DNA of 64,000 nt, taken from the NCBI GenBank assembly GCA_947085045.1, contig CAMTUU010000008.1, positions 124,001-188,000 of the forward strand, written 5' to 3'. The notes beneath the pieces were generated by a model. It saw only the letters and a list, made by a program, of their open reading frames with translations, did no database searches and was not told the origin of the DNA. The position numbers were made by a program, and so were the translations under genes. Positions 41,176 through 50,200 of the stretch are shown in pieces. The first letter of the stretch is position 1, and each line of letters opens with the position of its first letter. The stretch is from Pseudolysinimonas_A sp947085045. GTDB lineage: Bacteria > Actinomycetota > Actinomycetes > Actinomycetales > Microbacteriaceae.

Positions 41176-42383
41176 GGCGTCGCGTCGTCCTCGCCGGCGG
41201 CGATCCGCATCCCGACCTTGCCGAGCACGAAGCGGTCGGTGACGGGCGCCGAGGCACCGGGCTCGAGGAGGTGCTCGGTGCCGTCGGCCTCGATGACGAT
41301 GACGCCGTTCGTGGCGTTGAGGTCGGTGACCGTCCACGCGCCGTCGGCGAGCTCGAGGCGAGCGTGCACCTTCGACAACGTGCGCGTCGCGTCGGGAACG
41401 GCGAGCTCCTGACCGCCCGCGCCCGCGCCGTCGGGTCGACGGCCGAGGGTGATCCGGCTTGCGGTGAGCCGGAACGACCCGCCGCCGTCGACGACGAGAC
41501 GCCACGGCACGACCGGACGGCGGTCGACGACGACGGTGCGGTCGAGTTCGTCGGCGGCGTCCTCGGGTGCGATGGGCGGTTCGGCGGCGGGCGGTTGGGC
41601 TGCGGACGGTTGGGCTGCGGGCGGTTCGGCGGCGGGCGGTTGGGCTGCCGGCGGAGAAGCGACCGGCGGGCGGTCGAGCGGAGCCCAGGGCTGCGCAGGG
41701 AGTTCGGCAGGCGCGACCGGCGGTGCCGCGGCGAGGGGCGGGGGCGTCGTGAGCCCCGGCGGAGGCGTGATGATGCCCGGGGGCGGGGTGATCAGCGCGG
41801 GCGGCGGCGGCGGCAGGATCGGGGTGGCGGGGGCTGCGGCGGCAGGCACGGCCGGAGGTGCCGGCGGGGCCGGGGGCACCACGAGCGGGGGAGGCGCGAC
41901 TCCCGCGGCCGGGGCGGGCGTCAGCGGCTCGGGCGGCTGAGGAGTGCTCACGGCGAAAGCGTAACCGGAGCGCGGCGTGACCGACGAGGCGATCCGCTCC
42001 TGCAGCGCGGGGTCGGCGGCGCCCGCGCCCTGGGCCAGCAGCGTCGCCCAGACCGGCGGCAGCACGATCGCGAGCGCCGTGCTGCCGGCACCGCGACCGA
42101 AGTGCGTGTTGAGCCGGGACGCGGCGACCGCCTTCAGGTACAGCCCGTAGAACTGCACGACCGGAACGAGGTAGAACACGACCGACCACGGCGGCACCCC
42201 GCCGAGGCGGAGGATCTCGGCCTCGTTGAGCAGCGGCACCCATGCCTTCCAGCTCTCGGTGCCGAGCCGCGCGAACACCTTCGCGAGCATGACGGCGTAC
42301 CAGACGTAGGCGGCGATCCCGACGAGCAGGGTCACCCCCCACAGCACGAACAGGGGGGTGAGATCGTACGAGGACGGGGTCAT
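41172..42383 (-). CDS. DUF5684 membrane domain plus FHA domain protein
   Basis: 403 residues. The N-terminal membrane part (about 1-130; WKAWVPLLNEAEILRLGG is DUF5684-like) is followed by a long Pro/Ala-rich linker (about 145-275) and a C-terminal FHA domain (about 295-390: ITLGRRPDGAG, LSKVHARLELADG and DLNATNGV), which binds phosphothreonine peptides. The S-x-H and TNG motifs of FHA domains are kept. It overlaps both the PP2C gene and the transglutaminase-like gene by 4 nt, so it is part of that operon. Confidence 0.87.
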   Translation of the reverse strand: MTPSSYDLTPLFVLWGVTLLVGIAAYVWYAVMLAKVFARLGTESWKAWVPLLNEAEILRLGGVPPWSVVFYLVPVVQFYGLYLKAVAASRLNTHFGRGAGSTALAIVLPPVWATLLAQGAGAADPALQERIASSVTPRSGYAFAVSTPQPPEPLTPAPAAGVAPPPLVVPPAPPAPPAVPAAAAPATPILPPPPPALITPPPGIITPPPGLTTPPPLAAAPPVAPAELPAQPWAPLDRPPVASPPAAQPPAAEPPAAQPSAAQPPAAEPPIAPEDAADELDRTVVVDRRPVVPWRLVVDGGGSFRLTASRITLGRRPDGAGAGGQELAVPDATRTLSKVHARLELADGAWTVTDLNATNGVIVIEADGTEHLLEPGASAPVTDRFVLGKVGMRIAAGEDDATP

Positions 42384-44926
42384 GGGCGCGGGGCCTTTCG
42401 GAGGAGCGGGACGCGTCGCTCGAGCGTCTCACGGGACGCGCCGAGATCGCGCAGGAGGGAAGCCGGGGCGATCACCGCGAGCAGCCGACGATTCCAGGAG
42501 ACGCCGGCGGCGAGCTCGCGGCGCTCCTCGTCGACGAGGAGCCAGGATGCCGTGCTCGCCGCCCGTTCGGGCGGATGCTCGGCGAAGACGGCCCGGTCGA
42601 CGGCGGTGGCGAGGGCGAGGGCCCGCGGCCGGTCGATGGCCCGCGCGATCCCGGTGCGGCTCGTGCGCTCGGGGACGTCGAACCCCAGGTCGACGTAGCC
42701 CGCGACCAGTTCCGTCCAGGCGCCGACCATGCTCACCTCCGGGATCGATGCGTCCCGGCGGGAGCGGCGGCGCACGACCTTCGCGATCGCCAGCACCAGC
42801 ACCGGCAGCACGAGCAGCAGCAGGGTGAGCCCCACCGAGCCCGCGACCAGGAGGATCGGCAGCAGCGTCTCCCACCAGCCCGGCTGCGGGGCGGGCACGT
42901 CGTCGGGCGACTCGGAGTCGTCACGCTGCGCCTGCGGCGGGTCGAGCGGGTCGCTCGCCGACTGGTCGGGCGTCGTCGGGTTCTCGGGCAGCTTCTCGCC
43001 ATCGGTGATCGTGAGCGGCGAGACCTCGTACTGCGGCGTCGCATCGAGCACCGTCCAGCCACCCGTGGCCGACGCGACCTCGACCCAGGCGCTGACGTTC
43101 GCCCCCGTGCAGACGTCGACGCAGACCGGCACTCCCGGTGAGGGCTCGGGGGTGGTCAGCCTCACGCCGACGACGACCCGCGAGTCGAAGCCGAGGTAGC
43201 GGGCGAGCAGGGCGGCGGCGACGGCGAACTGCTCGTCGTCGCCGACGGCGGCGACGAGCGCATCCTCGTCGGCCCCGTCGCCGGCCCGGCGCTGCTGGGC
43301 GGTGAGGTCGGTGAACAGGGCCTCGATGCGGGCCGCCGAGTGACCCGAGCGACTGCTCAGGAACCCGTAGTCGGCGCGGGACTGCAGATCGGCGATCCAG
43401 GCCGCCGAGCCGTCGCCGTCGGTGACCGAATGACTCAGGTACCCGCGGGCGCGGAGCCGCTCGACGAGTTCGGTCAGGCCCGCCCCCGTGCGCGGCACGG
43501 CCTGCAGCTCCACCCATTCGGCGAGCCCCGGGTAGGCGTCGGCGGAGATCCGCGCCTCGGTGCCCTGCTCGCCCGGGAAGTCCGCCGCGGCCTGCTCGGA
43601 CCCGGCGGTCACGGTGTAGCCGTCGCCGGGCAGAAGACCCAGGTCGTTCCCAGCCGCCGCGACGTCGATCGCCGAGCCGCTCGCCGCGTCGAGGTAGAAG
43701 CCGTCGGCGAGCAGCGCGGCGCGTGCACCCTGGAATCCGGGGGCCGCGCCGATTCCGGCCGGCACGGGCAACCAGATCCCCCGGTAGCCGTCGCCGATCG
43801 TGAACCGCAGCTCGGGTCCGTTGCCGGCCGCTCCTCCGGGCAGCCTCACGTAACGCACACCGCCCCCCGCCGCGTCGTCAGCGGCGGAGACCCGGAACTG
43901 GTTGCCGTCGTAGGCGTCGAGCGTCGCGATCCGCACGCGATCGACCCCCTCAGCGCCGGAGACCGTGAACAACTCGGCCGCGAGCCCCGCGTCGGTGAAC
44001 CAGGCGCGGTAGCCGGCGAGCGGGCTCGGCTGCTGCCGCACGACGAGCAACGGGTCAACGTCGTCGCGCAGCGCCTGGCGGGGGGCGATGCCCTGCGCGA
44101 GCGGCGCGAGGGCAAGGCCGGCGATCAGGGCGACGACGACGAGCAGGATGCCGGCGAACTGCCGGCGGAGCCGCAGCGCGAGGGTCTGCGCCCCCTGGCG
44201 CACCGACGTCGACTGGGCCTGCGCCGCGCGGAGCGCCGCGGTCCGGCGCAACCGCGCGCGAGCGACGAGCCAGAGCACCGAGAGCAGCACGAGCAGCACG
44301 CCGAGCAGCACCTGGCGCGGCGCCGGGAGGCGGAATTCGCCGAGCGCGAACGCCGACCCGGTCGTCGAGCCGCCGAACACGATCCCGAACGCGGTCAGCA
44401 CGACGACGACCCCCGCGGCCCCCGCGGTACCTGGGGCCTCCCGGGAGATCAGGAAGGCCCCGACCGCGGAGCCGGCGACGACGAGCACGAAGAACGGTAC
44501 GAGGACCGCCTGGTAGTCGCCGAGAGGCAGGCTGAGGGTCAGCAACTGCTTCCAGCCGAGCACGATCCCGACGACCCCGTCGCGCACGCCGCGCAGCACC
44601 CCGATCGGCGAGGACAGCGCCGACGGGATGGCGACCGGCACCACCAGCAGCAGGTAGCCGAGACCCACGAGCGGCGGGATGCTCCACGTCTGCCAGCGCA
44701 GCGCGCGCACGAGCAGCACGACGCCGATGCCGAGCGCCGCGCCGACGCCGGCCACGATCAGGAGGCGCGGGGTGCGATAGATCTCCCACGCGGACGCGGT
44801 CGCGAGGGCGACGCCGGCGAGCAGGTAGAGCATGCCCCCGACGAGCAGCGCGCCGCCCGCGCGCGACGGCACACCGGCCGCGAGCCGGGTCGAGGCGGGG
44901 AGGAGCGGGGGGGCGGCGTGACTCAT
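42380..44926 (-). CDS. Transglutaminase-like membrane protein, probably inactive
   Basis: 848 residues. At least five N-terminal membrane helices (about 20-230) lead to a large extracellular part with a transglutaminase-like core and one further membrane helix (about 700-725) before a C-terminal DUF4129-like cytoplasmic part. In active family members the core reads GDC-x-x-FA...HAW-x-E; here the places read VGDDEQFAVAAALLARYLGF (Asp at the cysteine) and NVSAWVEV (Ser at the histidine), while the aspartate (LDATPQY) is kept. So the Cys and His seem lost and the domain is likely a binding module. Partner of DUF58 and MoxR by family context. Confidence 0.88.
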   Translation of the reverse strand: MSHAAPPLLPASTRLAAGVPSRAGGALLVGGMLYLLAGVALATASAWEIYRTPRLLIVAGVGAALGIGVVLLVRALRWQTWSIPPLVGLGYLLLVVPVAIPSALSSPIGVLRGVRDGVVGIVLGWKQLLTLSLPLGDYQAVLVPFFVLVVAGSAVGAFLISREAPGTAGAAGVVVVLTAFGIVFGGSTTGSAFALGEFRLPAPRQVLLGVLLVLLSVLWLVARARLRRTAALRAAQAQSTSVRQGAQTLALRLRRQFAGILLVVVALIAGLALAPLAQGIAPRQALRDDVDPLLVVRQQPSPLAGYRAWFTDAGLAAELFTVSGAEGVDRVRIATLDAYDGNQFRVSAADDAAGGGVRYVRLPGGAAGNGPELRFTIGDGYRGIWLPVPAGIGAAPGFQGARAALLADGFYLDAASGSAIDVAAAGNDLGLLPGDGYTVTAGSEQAAADFPGEQGTEARISADAYPGLAEWVELQAVPRTGAGLTELVERLRARGYLSHSVTDGDGSAAWIADLQSRADYGFLSSRSGHSAARIEALFTDLTAQQRRAGDGADEDALVAAVGDDEQFAVAAALLARYLGFDSRVVVGVRLTTPEPSPGVPVCVDVCTGANVSAWVEVASATGGWTVLDATPQYEVSPLTITDGEKLPENPTTPDQSASDPLDPPQAQRDDSESPDDVPAPQPGWWETLLPILLVAGSVGLTLLLLVLPVLVLAIAKVVRRRSRRDASIPEVSMVGAWTELVAGYVDLGFDVPERTSRTGIARAIDRPRALALATAVDRAVFAEHPPERAASTASWLLVDEERRELAAGVSWNRRLLAVIAPASLLRDLGASRETLERRVPLLRKAPRP

Positions 44927-46269
44927 CGCACCGCCCCGCGGGCCATCATGTTCTTGAGGTCGTCGAGCGTGCCGATGGTCAGCACCGTCAGCTCCTGCGC
45001 CGAGCGCAGACTCGGCTCCGCGCCCGTTTCGGCCCGCACGGCGACGACGGTCACCTGCGACGGGAAGCCGAAGGCGGCGGCGCGCAGCCGGGTCAGCTCG
45101 ACCTGCGATCCGGTCACCAGGAACGCGATCGAGAGCTCCGGGAACGACTGCACGGTGAGCCGGGTCACGTCCTCCAGCGGCATCGCGTTCTCGCTCGACC
45201 CCAAGCCGGCGAACCCGTCGAGCAGACGCTTCGTCGTCAGCGTCGACAGGGTCTGGATCGACCGCACGTTCTCGCGCCAAAACTCCGGGATGTCGGCGCT
45301 GGCGCTGACGAGCACGTCGCGCCCGTCGCGCACGCCCTGCACGCCGAGCGACGCGGCGGCGCTCAGCGCCATCTCGAACTCGTCGTCGGACGAGTATCCC
45401 GTCCCCCCGAGGTCGACGATGATCGCGATGCGCGAGTGCCGGGTCTCCTCGTACTGGCGCACCATCAGCTTCCCGGTCTTCGCCGTCGACTTCCAGTGCA
45501 CGTGCCGGTAGGAATCCCCCGGCACGTATTCGCGCAGCGCGTGGAACGAGAGGTCGGCATCCACGATGTCGCTGGTCGGCGACCCCTCGAGATCTTTGAC
45601 CAAGCCGGCGCTGGTCGACGGGATGGGCACGGTGACGGGGTGCACGTAGATGTGCTGCACGCCGGGCCAGGCGTGCTCGCGGCGGAGGATCCCCACCGGG
45701 TCGCCTCGGCCGACCGTCATCGGGCCCACCTGGATGACGCCTCGGCGCTGGGCGGAGATCGCGAGTGACTCGCGGTGACCGAGGCCGCCGCGCAGGAGCG
45801 GCACATGCACCTCGACGAGTCCGGGACCGACCGGGATGTCGACGACGCCGGGCAGCGCGACCCGGGTGCTGCGATTGACGATGTCGAGGCTGCCGGTCAC
45901 TTCGGAACCCGCGACGACGCGGTCCTTCGTGAGCTCCAGTCGGATGCCGTAGTCGTGCGCGCCGAGCAGGAACGGCACGCTCAGCAGCAGGAGCACGACC
46001 GCGATGGTCGCGACCACCCAGCCTTCGACGAGGCCGAAACCGACCCCGCCGGCGACGCCGACCACGGCGATCGCGGCGAGCAGCCCGCCGGCCGGTGTCA
46101 CCGTCGTGCGCAGCCAGCCGCCGACCACGAGCACTCCCGTGCGCACCCGCCGCAACGCTCGCCGACCCCAGAACACGCTCGCCGCCACCCCGGTGCGCGT
46201 GAGCGTGAACCGGGTGACGGTGTGCGAGCCGCGGGTGCGGCCCAGCTGGGATCTGGTCTCGGTGCTCAT
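44923..46269 (-). CDS. DUF58 domain protein
   Basis: 448 residues. Two membrane helices near 65-110 precede a domain ending in the DUF58 signature (LREYVPGDSYRHVHWKSTAK, then GKLMVRQYEE) followed by a von Willebrand A-like segment with a DLGGTG turn in place of the full DxSxS metal site. DUF58 proteins accompany MoxR ATPases and transglutaminase-like proteins in many bacteria, where a role in assembly or maturation of envelope complexes is suspected. ATG 46269, 4-nt overlap with the transglutaminase-like gene. Confidence 0.92.
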   Translation of the reverse strand: MSTETRSQLGRTRGSHTVTRFTLTRTGVAASVFWGRRALRRVRTGVLVVGGWLRTTVTPAGGLLAAIAVVGVAGGVGFGLVEGWVVATIAVVLLLLSVPFLLGAHDYGIRLELTKDRVVAGSEVTGSLDIVNRSTRVALPGVVDIPVGPGLVEVHVPLLRGGLGHRESLAISAQRRGVIQVGPMTVGRGDPVGILRREHAWPGVQHIYVHPVTVPIPSTSAGLVKDLEGSPTSDIVDADLSFHALREYVPGDSYRHVHWKSTAKTGKLMVRQYEETRHSRIAIIVDLGGTGYSSDDEFEMALSAAASLGVQGVRDGRDVLVSASADIPEFWRENVRSIQTLSTLTTKRLLDGFAGLGSSENAMPLEDVTRLTVQSFPELSIAFLVTGSQVELTRLRAAAFGFPSQVTVVAVRAETGAEPSLRSAQELTVLTIGTLDDLKNMMARGAVR

Positions 46270-46281
46270 CGGATGCTGCGC

Positions 46282-47247
46282 TTACGCGGCGCCGTTCTCC
46301 ACCGGCGGGGCGACGTCGAGCAGCACCTGGCCGACGACATCCACGGCTGTCACGCCGTCGAACTCGGCCTCCGGCTCGAGGATCATGCGGTGCGCGAGCG
46401 TCGGCACCGCGAGGTCGCGCACGTCGTCGGGCGTGACGAAGGTGCGTCCCCGCGACGCGGCCCAGGTCATCGCGATGCGGGCGAACGCGATCGCCCCACG
46501 CACGCTGACGCCCAGCTTCACCTCGGTGGCCCGGCGCGTGGCATCCACGAGTCGCATGATGTAGTCCGACACCAGCGGGCTCGTGTGCACCTCGCGGGCC
46601 ATGTCGGTCATCGTGACCAGCCGCTCGGTGTCGACGATGCCGGGCGGCTCGTGCTTGACCGTGCCGACGTTCTGCAGGATGCGCAGCGTCGCCGCCTCGT
46701 CGGGGTAGCCGATCGAGGTGCGGATCATGAAGCGGTCGAGCTGCGCCTCGGGCAGGCGGTAGGTGCCGGCCTGCTCGACGGGGTTCTGCGTCGCGATCAC
46801 CAGGAACGGTCGTCCGACCGGCCGGGTGACGCCGTCGACGGTGACGTTGCCCTCCTCCATGACCTCCAACAGCGCCGACTGGGTCTTCGGGCTCGCCCGG
46901 TTGATCTCGTCGGCGAGCACGACGTTGGCGAAGATCGGCCCCGCGTGGAACTGGAACTCGCCCCTCTTCTGGTCGTAGACGGTGATGCCGGTCACGTCGC
47001 CGGGCAGCAGGTCGGGGGTGAACTGGATGCGCGAACCGGTGCCCTTCACCGTCGCCGAGAGCGCGCGGGCGAGCGCCGTCTTCCCGGTTCCGGGCACGTC
47101 CTCGAGCAACACGTGGCCCTCGCTCAGCGCCGCCGCGAGCACCAGCTCGACGACGTGACGCTTGCCGAGCACCGCCTGCTCCACGTTGTCGGCGAGCAGG
47201 CCGAACGTCTCGGCGAACCAGGACGCCTGTTCGGGCGCGATCGTCAT
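46282..47247 (-). CDS. MoxR-family AAA+ ATPase
   Basis: 321 residues. Walker A is EDVPGTGKTALARAL, Walker B is VVLADEINRASPKTQSALLEVMEE (shortened: LADEINRASP), sensor 1 ATQNPVEQAGTYRLPEAQLDRF; all typical of MoxR. These chaperone-like ATPases act with von Willebrand A/DUF58 partners on metalloprotein or envelope-complex maturation. I use the ATG at 47247 with GAGAGGA upstream. It lies between the giant Ig-like gene and DUF58 in one transcript. Confidence 0.95.
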   Translation of the reverse strand: MTIAPEQASWFAETFGLLADNVEQAVLGKRHVVELVLAAALSEGHVLLEDVPGTGKTALARALSATVKGTGSRIQFTPDLLPGDVTGITVYDQKRGEFQFHAGPIFANVVLADEINRASPKTQSALLEVMEEGNVTVDGVTRPVGRPFLVIATQNPVEQAGTYRLPEAQLDRFMIRTSIGYPDEAATLRILQNVGTVKHEPPGIVDTERLVTMTDMAREVHTSPLVSDYIMRLVDATRRATEVKLGVSVRGAIAFARIAMTWAASRGRTFVTPDDVRDLAVPTLAHRMILEPEAEFDGVTAVDVVGQVLLDVAPPVENGAA

Positions 47248-47272
47248 TGCTGTCCTCTCGGGGTGGATCGGG

Positions 47273-50200
47273 CTAGGGGAAGGTGCAGGCGGAGTAGGTG
47301 CGCTCGACACTGAGTCCGCTCCAGATGCCGTTCAGGGTGACGGTGAGCGTGTCGCCCGAGACCGCGACCGAGTAGTCGCCTGCGACCGCGCCGCTGACCG
47401 CGACGTCGTCCGGATCCGACGGGCAGCCGAATCCCGCGAAACCTCCGCCCGGAGGCGTGTCGATCACCACGGTCGTCGGGAAGTTCGCCGGAGTGACCAG
47501 CGTCTCGCCGGAGCAGAGCGAGTCGTCGCCCTGGACGCAGTAGAGCACGGTGATCTGGCCCGGGTTCACGTCGGGGTCCAGGGAGAACGACGACCGCAGC
47601 TGCCCGCCGATCCGCCAGCGCACGGCGTAGCCGGCCACGTCCGGCGGAGGCGCGGGAGCCGCGGCGAGGCCGAAGGTGAACGTGCCGCCCGACCGGGAGG
47701 CGGTGGTCTCGATCGAATAGGTGAAGGGCCCGGCGGGTGGGGGCGGCGGCGAGAAGGTGTACGCGCGCTGCGCGGTCGTCATCACGGCGCCGTAGCCGTT
47801 CGAGATGCACACCGCGATGCGGTACCAGCGATTCGACGTCAACGTCAGCGGACTCGAGGCCGACGTGACGAGCGACCCGCCGCCGCCGACGAGCTCGAAC
47901 CCGCCGGTGCTCGTCGCCCGGCAGGTCGGCGCCGCATCGCCGTCGACCCAGGCGGCGTAGAGGCGCGTCTCGGCCCGGAGGCTGTTGCGCGAGTCGATGG
48001 TCGCGTTCTGCAGATCGAGACTCGTGGCCGAGGTGACGACGTTGCCCTGACCGCTGATGCGGGGCGAGCCGGCCGGCTGAGCGACCCGCTGAACCGCATC
48101 GCCCTCGTTGCTTCCGGCGATCGGCGGCGAGAACCTGCTGATCGGGATGACGTCGAGCAGCCGGGTGCCGGGTGCCAGAGTGAGATCCGCCGTCGTCGTC
48201 GCGCCCGTGCGGGTGATCGAGAAGGTGGCACCGTCGTTCGACCGCACGCGGTAGGTCTGCGCGTCGTCGCCGGCCGTGATCTCGATCTCGACGACGCCGA
48301 CGTCGGGCGTCGTCACACCGGGCCGGTACACGCTCCTGACGGTGACGTTCGACACCTCGGGCTTCTGGTACGCCGACGTCGGGACGGCGGTCGTACTCTC
48401 CGACTCGCCGACGGCATTGACGGCGCGGGCCGCGAACGAGCGCGACTCGCCGTTCGTCAGGCCGGTGACGGTGCAGCGGTAGTCGACGCCGTTGGGTGCG
48501 CAGGTGGAGTTCGGGACGGCCGTCGCCCCCTCGTAGAGGGCGACGCCGGTGACCGCGGGTCGTGCGTTGCGCGCCCCGCCGAGATCCACTCGCACAGTCA
48601 CGCTCGACCCCGTGTAGCCGGTCGTCGTCACGCTCGCCGGCGGCTGCGGGTACCCCTGGACGTCGAGGTTCAGCTGGCCCTGGCCCGACCGGTTCTGGGC
48701 GTCGGTCACCGTGTAGGGCACGACGCATTCGCCGCCGACGGGTTTCGCTCCGGCGGGCCAGCTCGCGATCAGCTGCCGGGCGTCGCCCACGCGCACCGTG
48801 GCCACCGGGCAGGTCACGACGCCGCCCGAGGCGGAGGCGCCGACACCGACGACCTTCAGCCCCGCGCCGGCCTCGCCCGCGAACGGGTCGTACTCCCCGG
48901 CCTTGTCGACGACCTGGATCGCACACGTGGCGCCGCGGCTCACGTCGCACTGCTGGGTGAAGTTCGCCCCGCGCGGGGCGTCGGGCGGGGCGATGCCGAC
49001 GACGAGCGAGATCCCCGCCGTGAGGCCGCCGTAGGCGTCGACCGAGACGCGCACCGCCTCGCGGGTGCCGGGTCGGGCGTCGGCCCGGACGTCGATCAGG
49101 ACGGTGTCGTCCGGGCCGGGGCTGACCAGGAAGGCGCTGCCCGAGAACGCGATCTGGTAGTCGAGCAGCGAGAGGTCGCCCTTGCGGCCGCCCTCCCAGG
49201 TGGTCATCTCGTCGTACAGGTCGATCGTGACGACGGCCTTGTCTCCCGGGGCGATCGTGCGGCTGATCGAGTTCAGGATCGCCTGCGGATCCTTCGGCTC
49301 GATGAGCACCGGGATGCCGAGCAGGGTCCAGGTGTCCTGCCCGGCGATGCGCACGGGCACGGTGCAGGTGTCGGTCCACGGAGCCTCGCGTCCGGCCGTG
49401 TAGGTGGCGCTCGTGCGCGACGCCGGGGTGCAGGACGCGTTGGCGCGCTGCACCGCGAACCCGCCGTCGTCGCGGATCTCGACGCGGTCGGCCGAGACGA
49501 GGTCGAGCAGGTCGCGCACCGGGAACGAGGCGGACTGCTCCTCGGGCACCGAGATCGGCTGCGTCCCCGGCCTGAGCTGGATGCGCATGTCGTCGAACGC
49601 GGGGATGCGCAGGAACCCGTAGCTGACCACGGGGGCGCCGCTCGGGCTCACCCCGGTGAGCGAGAACGGCACGATGTCGCCGTCCTCTGAGAGGGACCCC
49701 GAGATGCGACGGCCGTCGACCGTGTACCGCGAAGCCGCCGGACCCCAGACGGCCAGTTCGAGGCTCGCGGCGTCGCCGCTGGCCCATTGCACCTTGCCGG
49801 TGACGACATCCAGACCGCCGCTCAGCCGGCTGCGGTTCTGCGCCGTCACGACGGTGTCGCCGACCACCGGCGCATCGGGCGACGGGGAGTCGGTGACGTT
49901 GACGACGATCAGCCCCTGCGCGGTGCTGAACGACTGCTGCGAGACCGCCGTGTAGACGTAGGAGTGCACGCCCAGGACATCCCCGGCCTCGACCGCCACC
50001 TCTCCCGTCGCGATGCCGTCCACGTTCAGCAGCGCCTCGAGACGGGCGTACTCGGCGCTGCCGGCGGGTGCGTTGGGCACCACGCTCTCGAGCTCGAGGC
50101 GGCCCTGCAGCGGGTCCCGGTCGTTGAGCAGCGGGCTGACCGTCAGCGGCGAGGACGTTCCCGCCTGCACGCGCACGTAGTCGGCGTAGGTGACCGGCGC

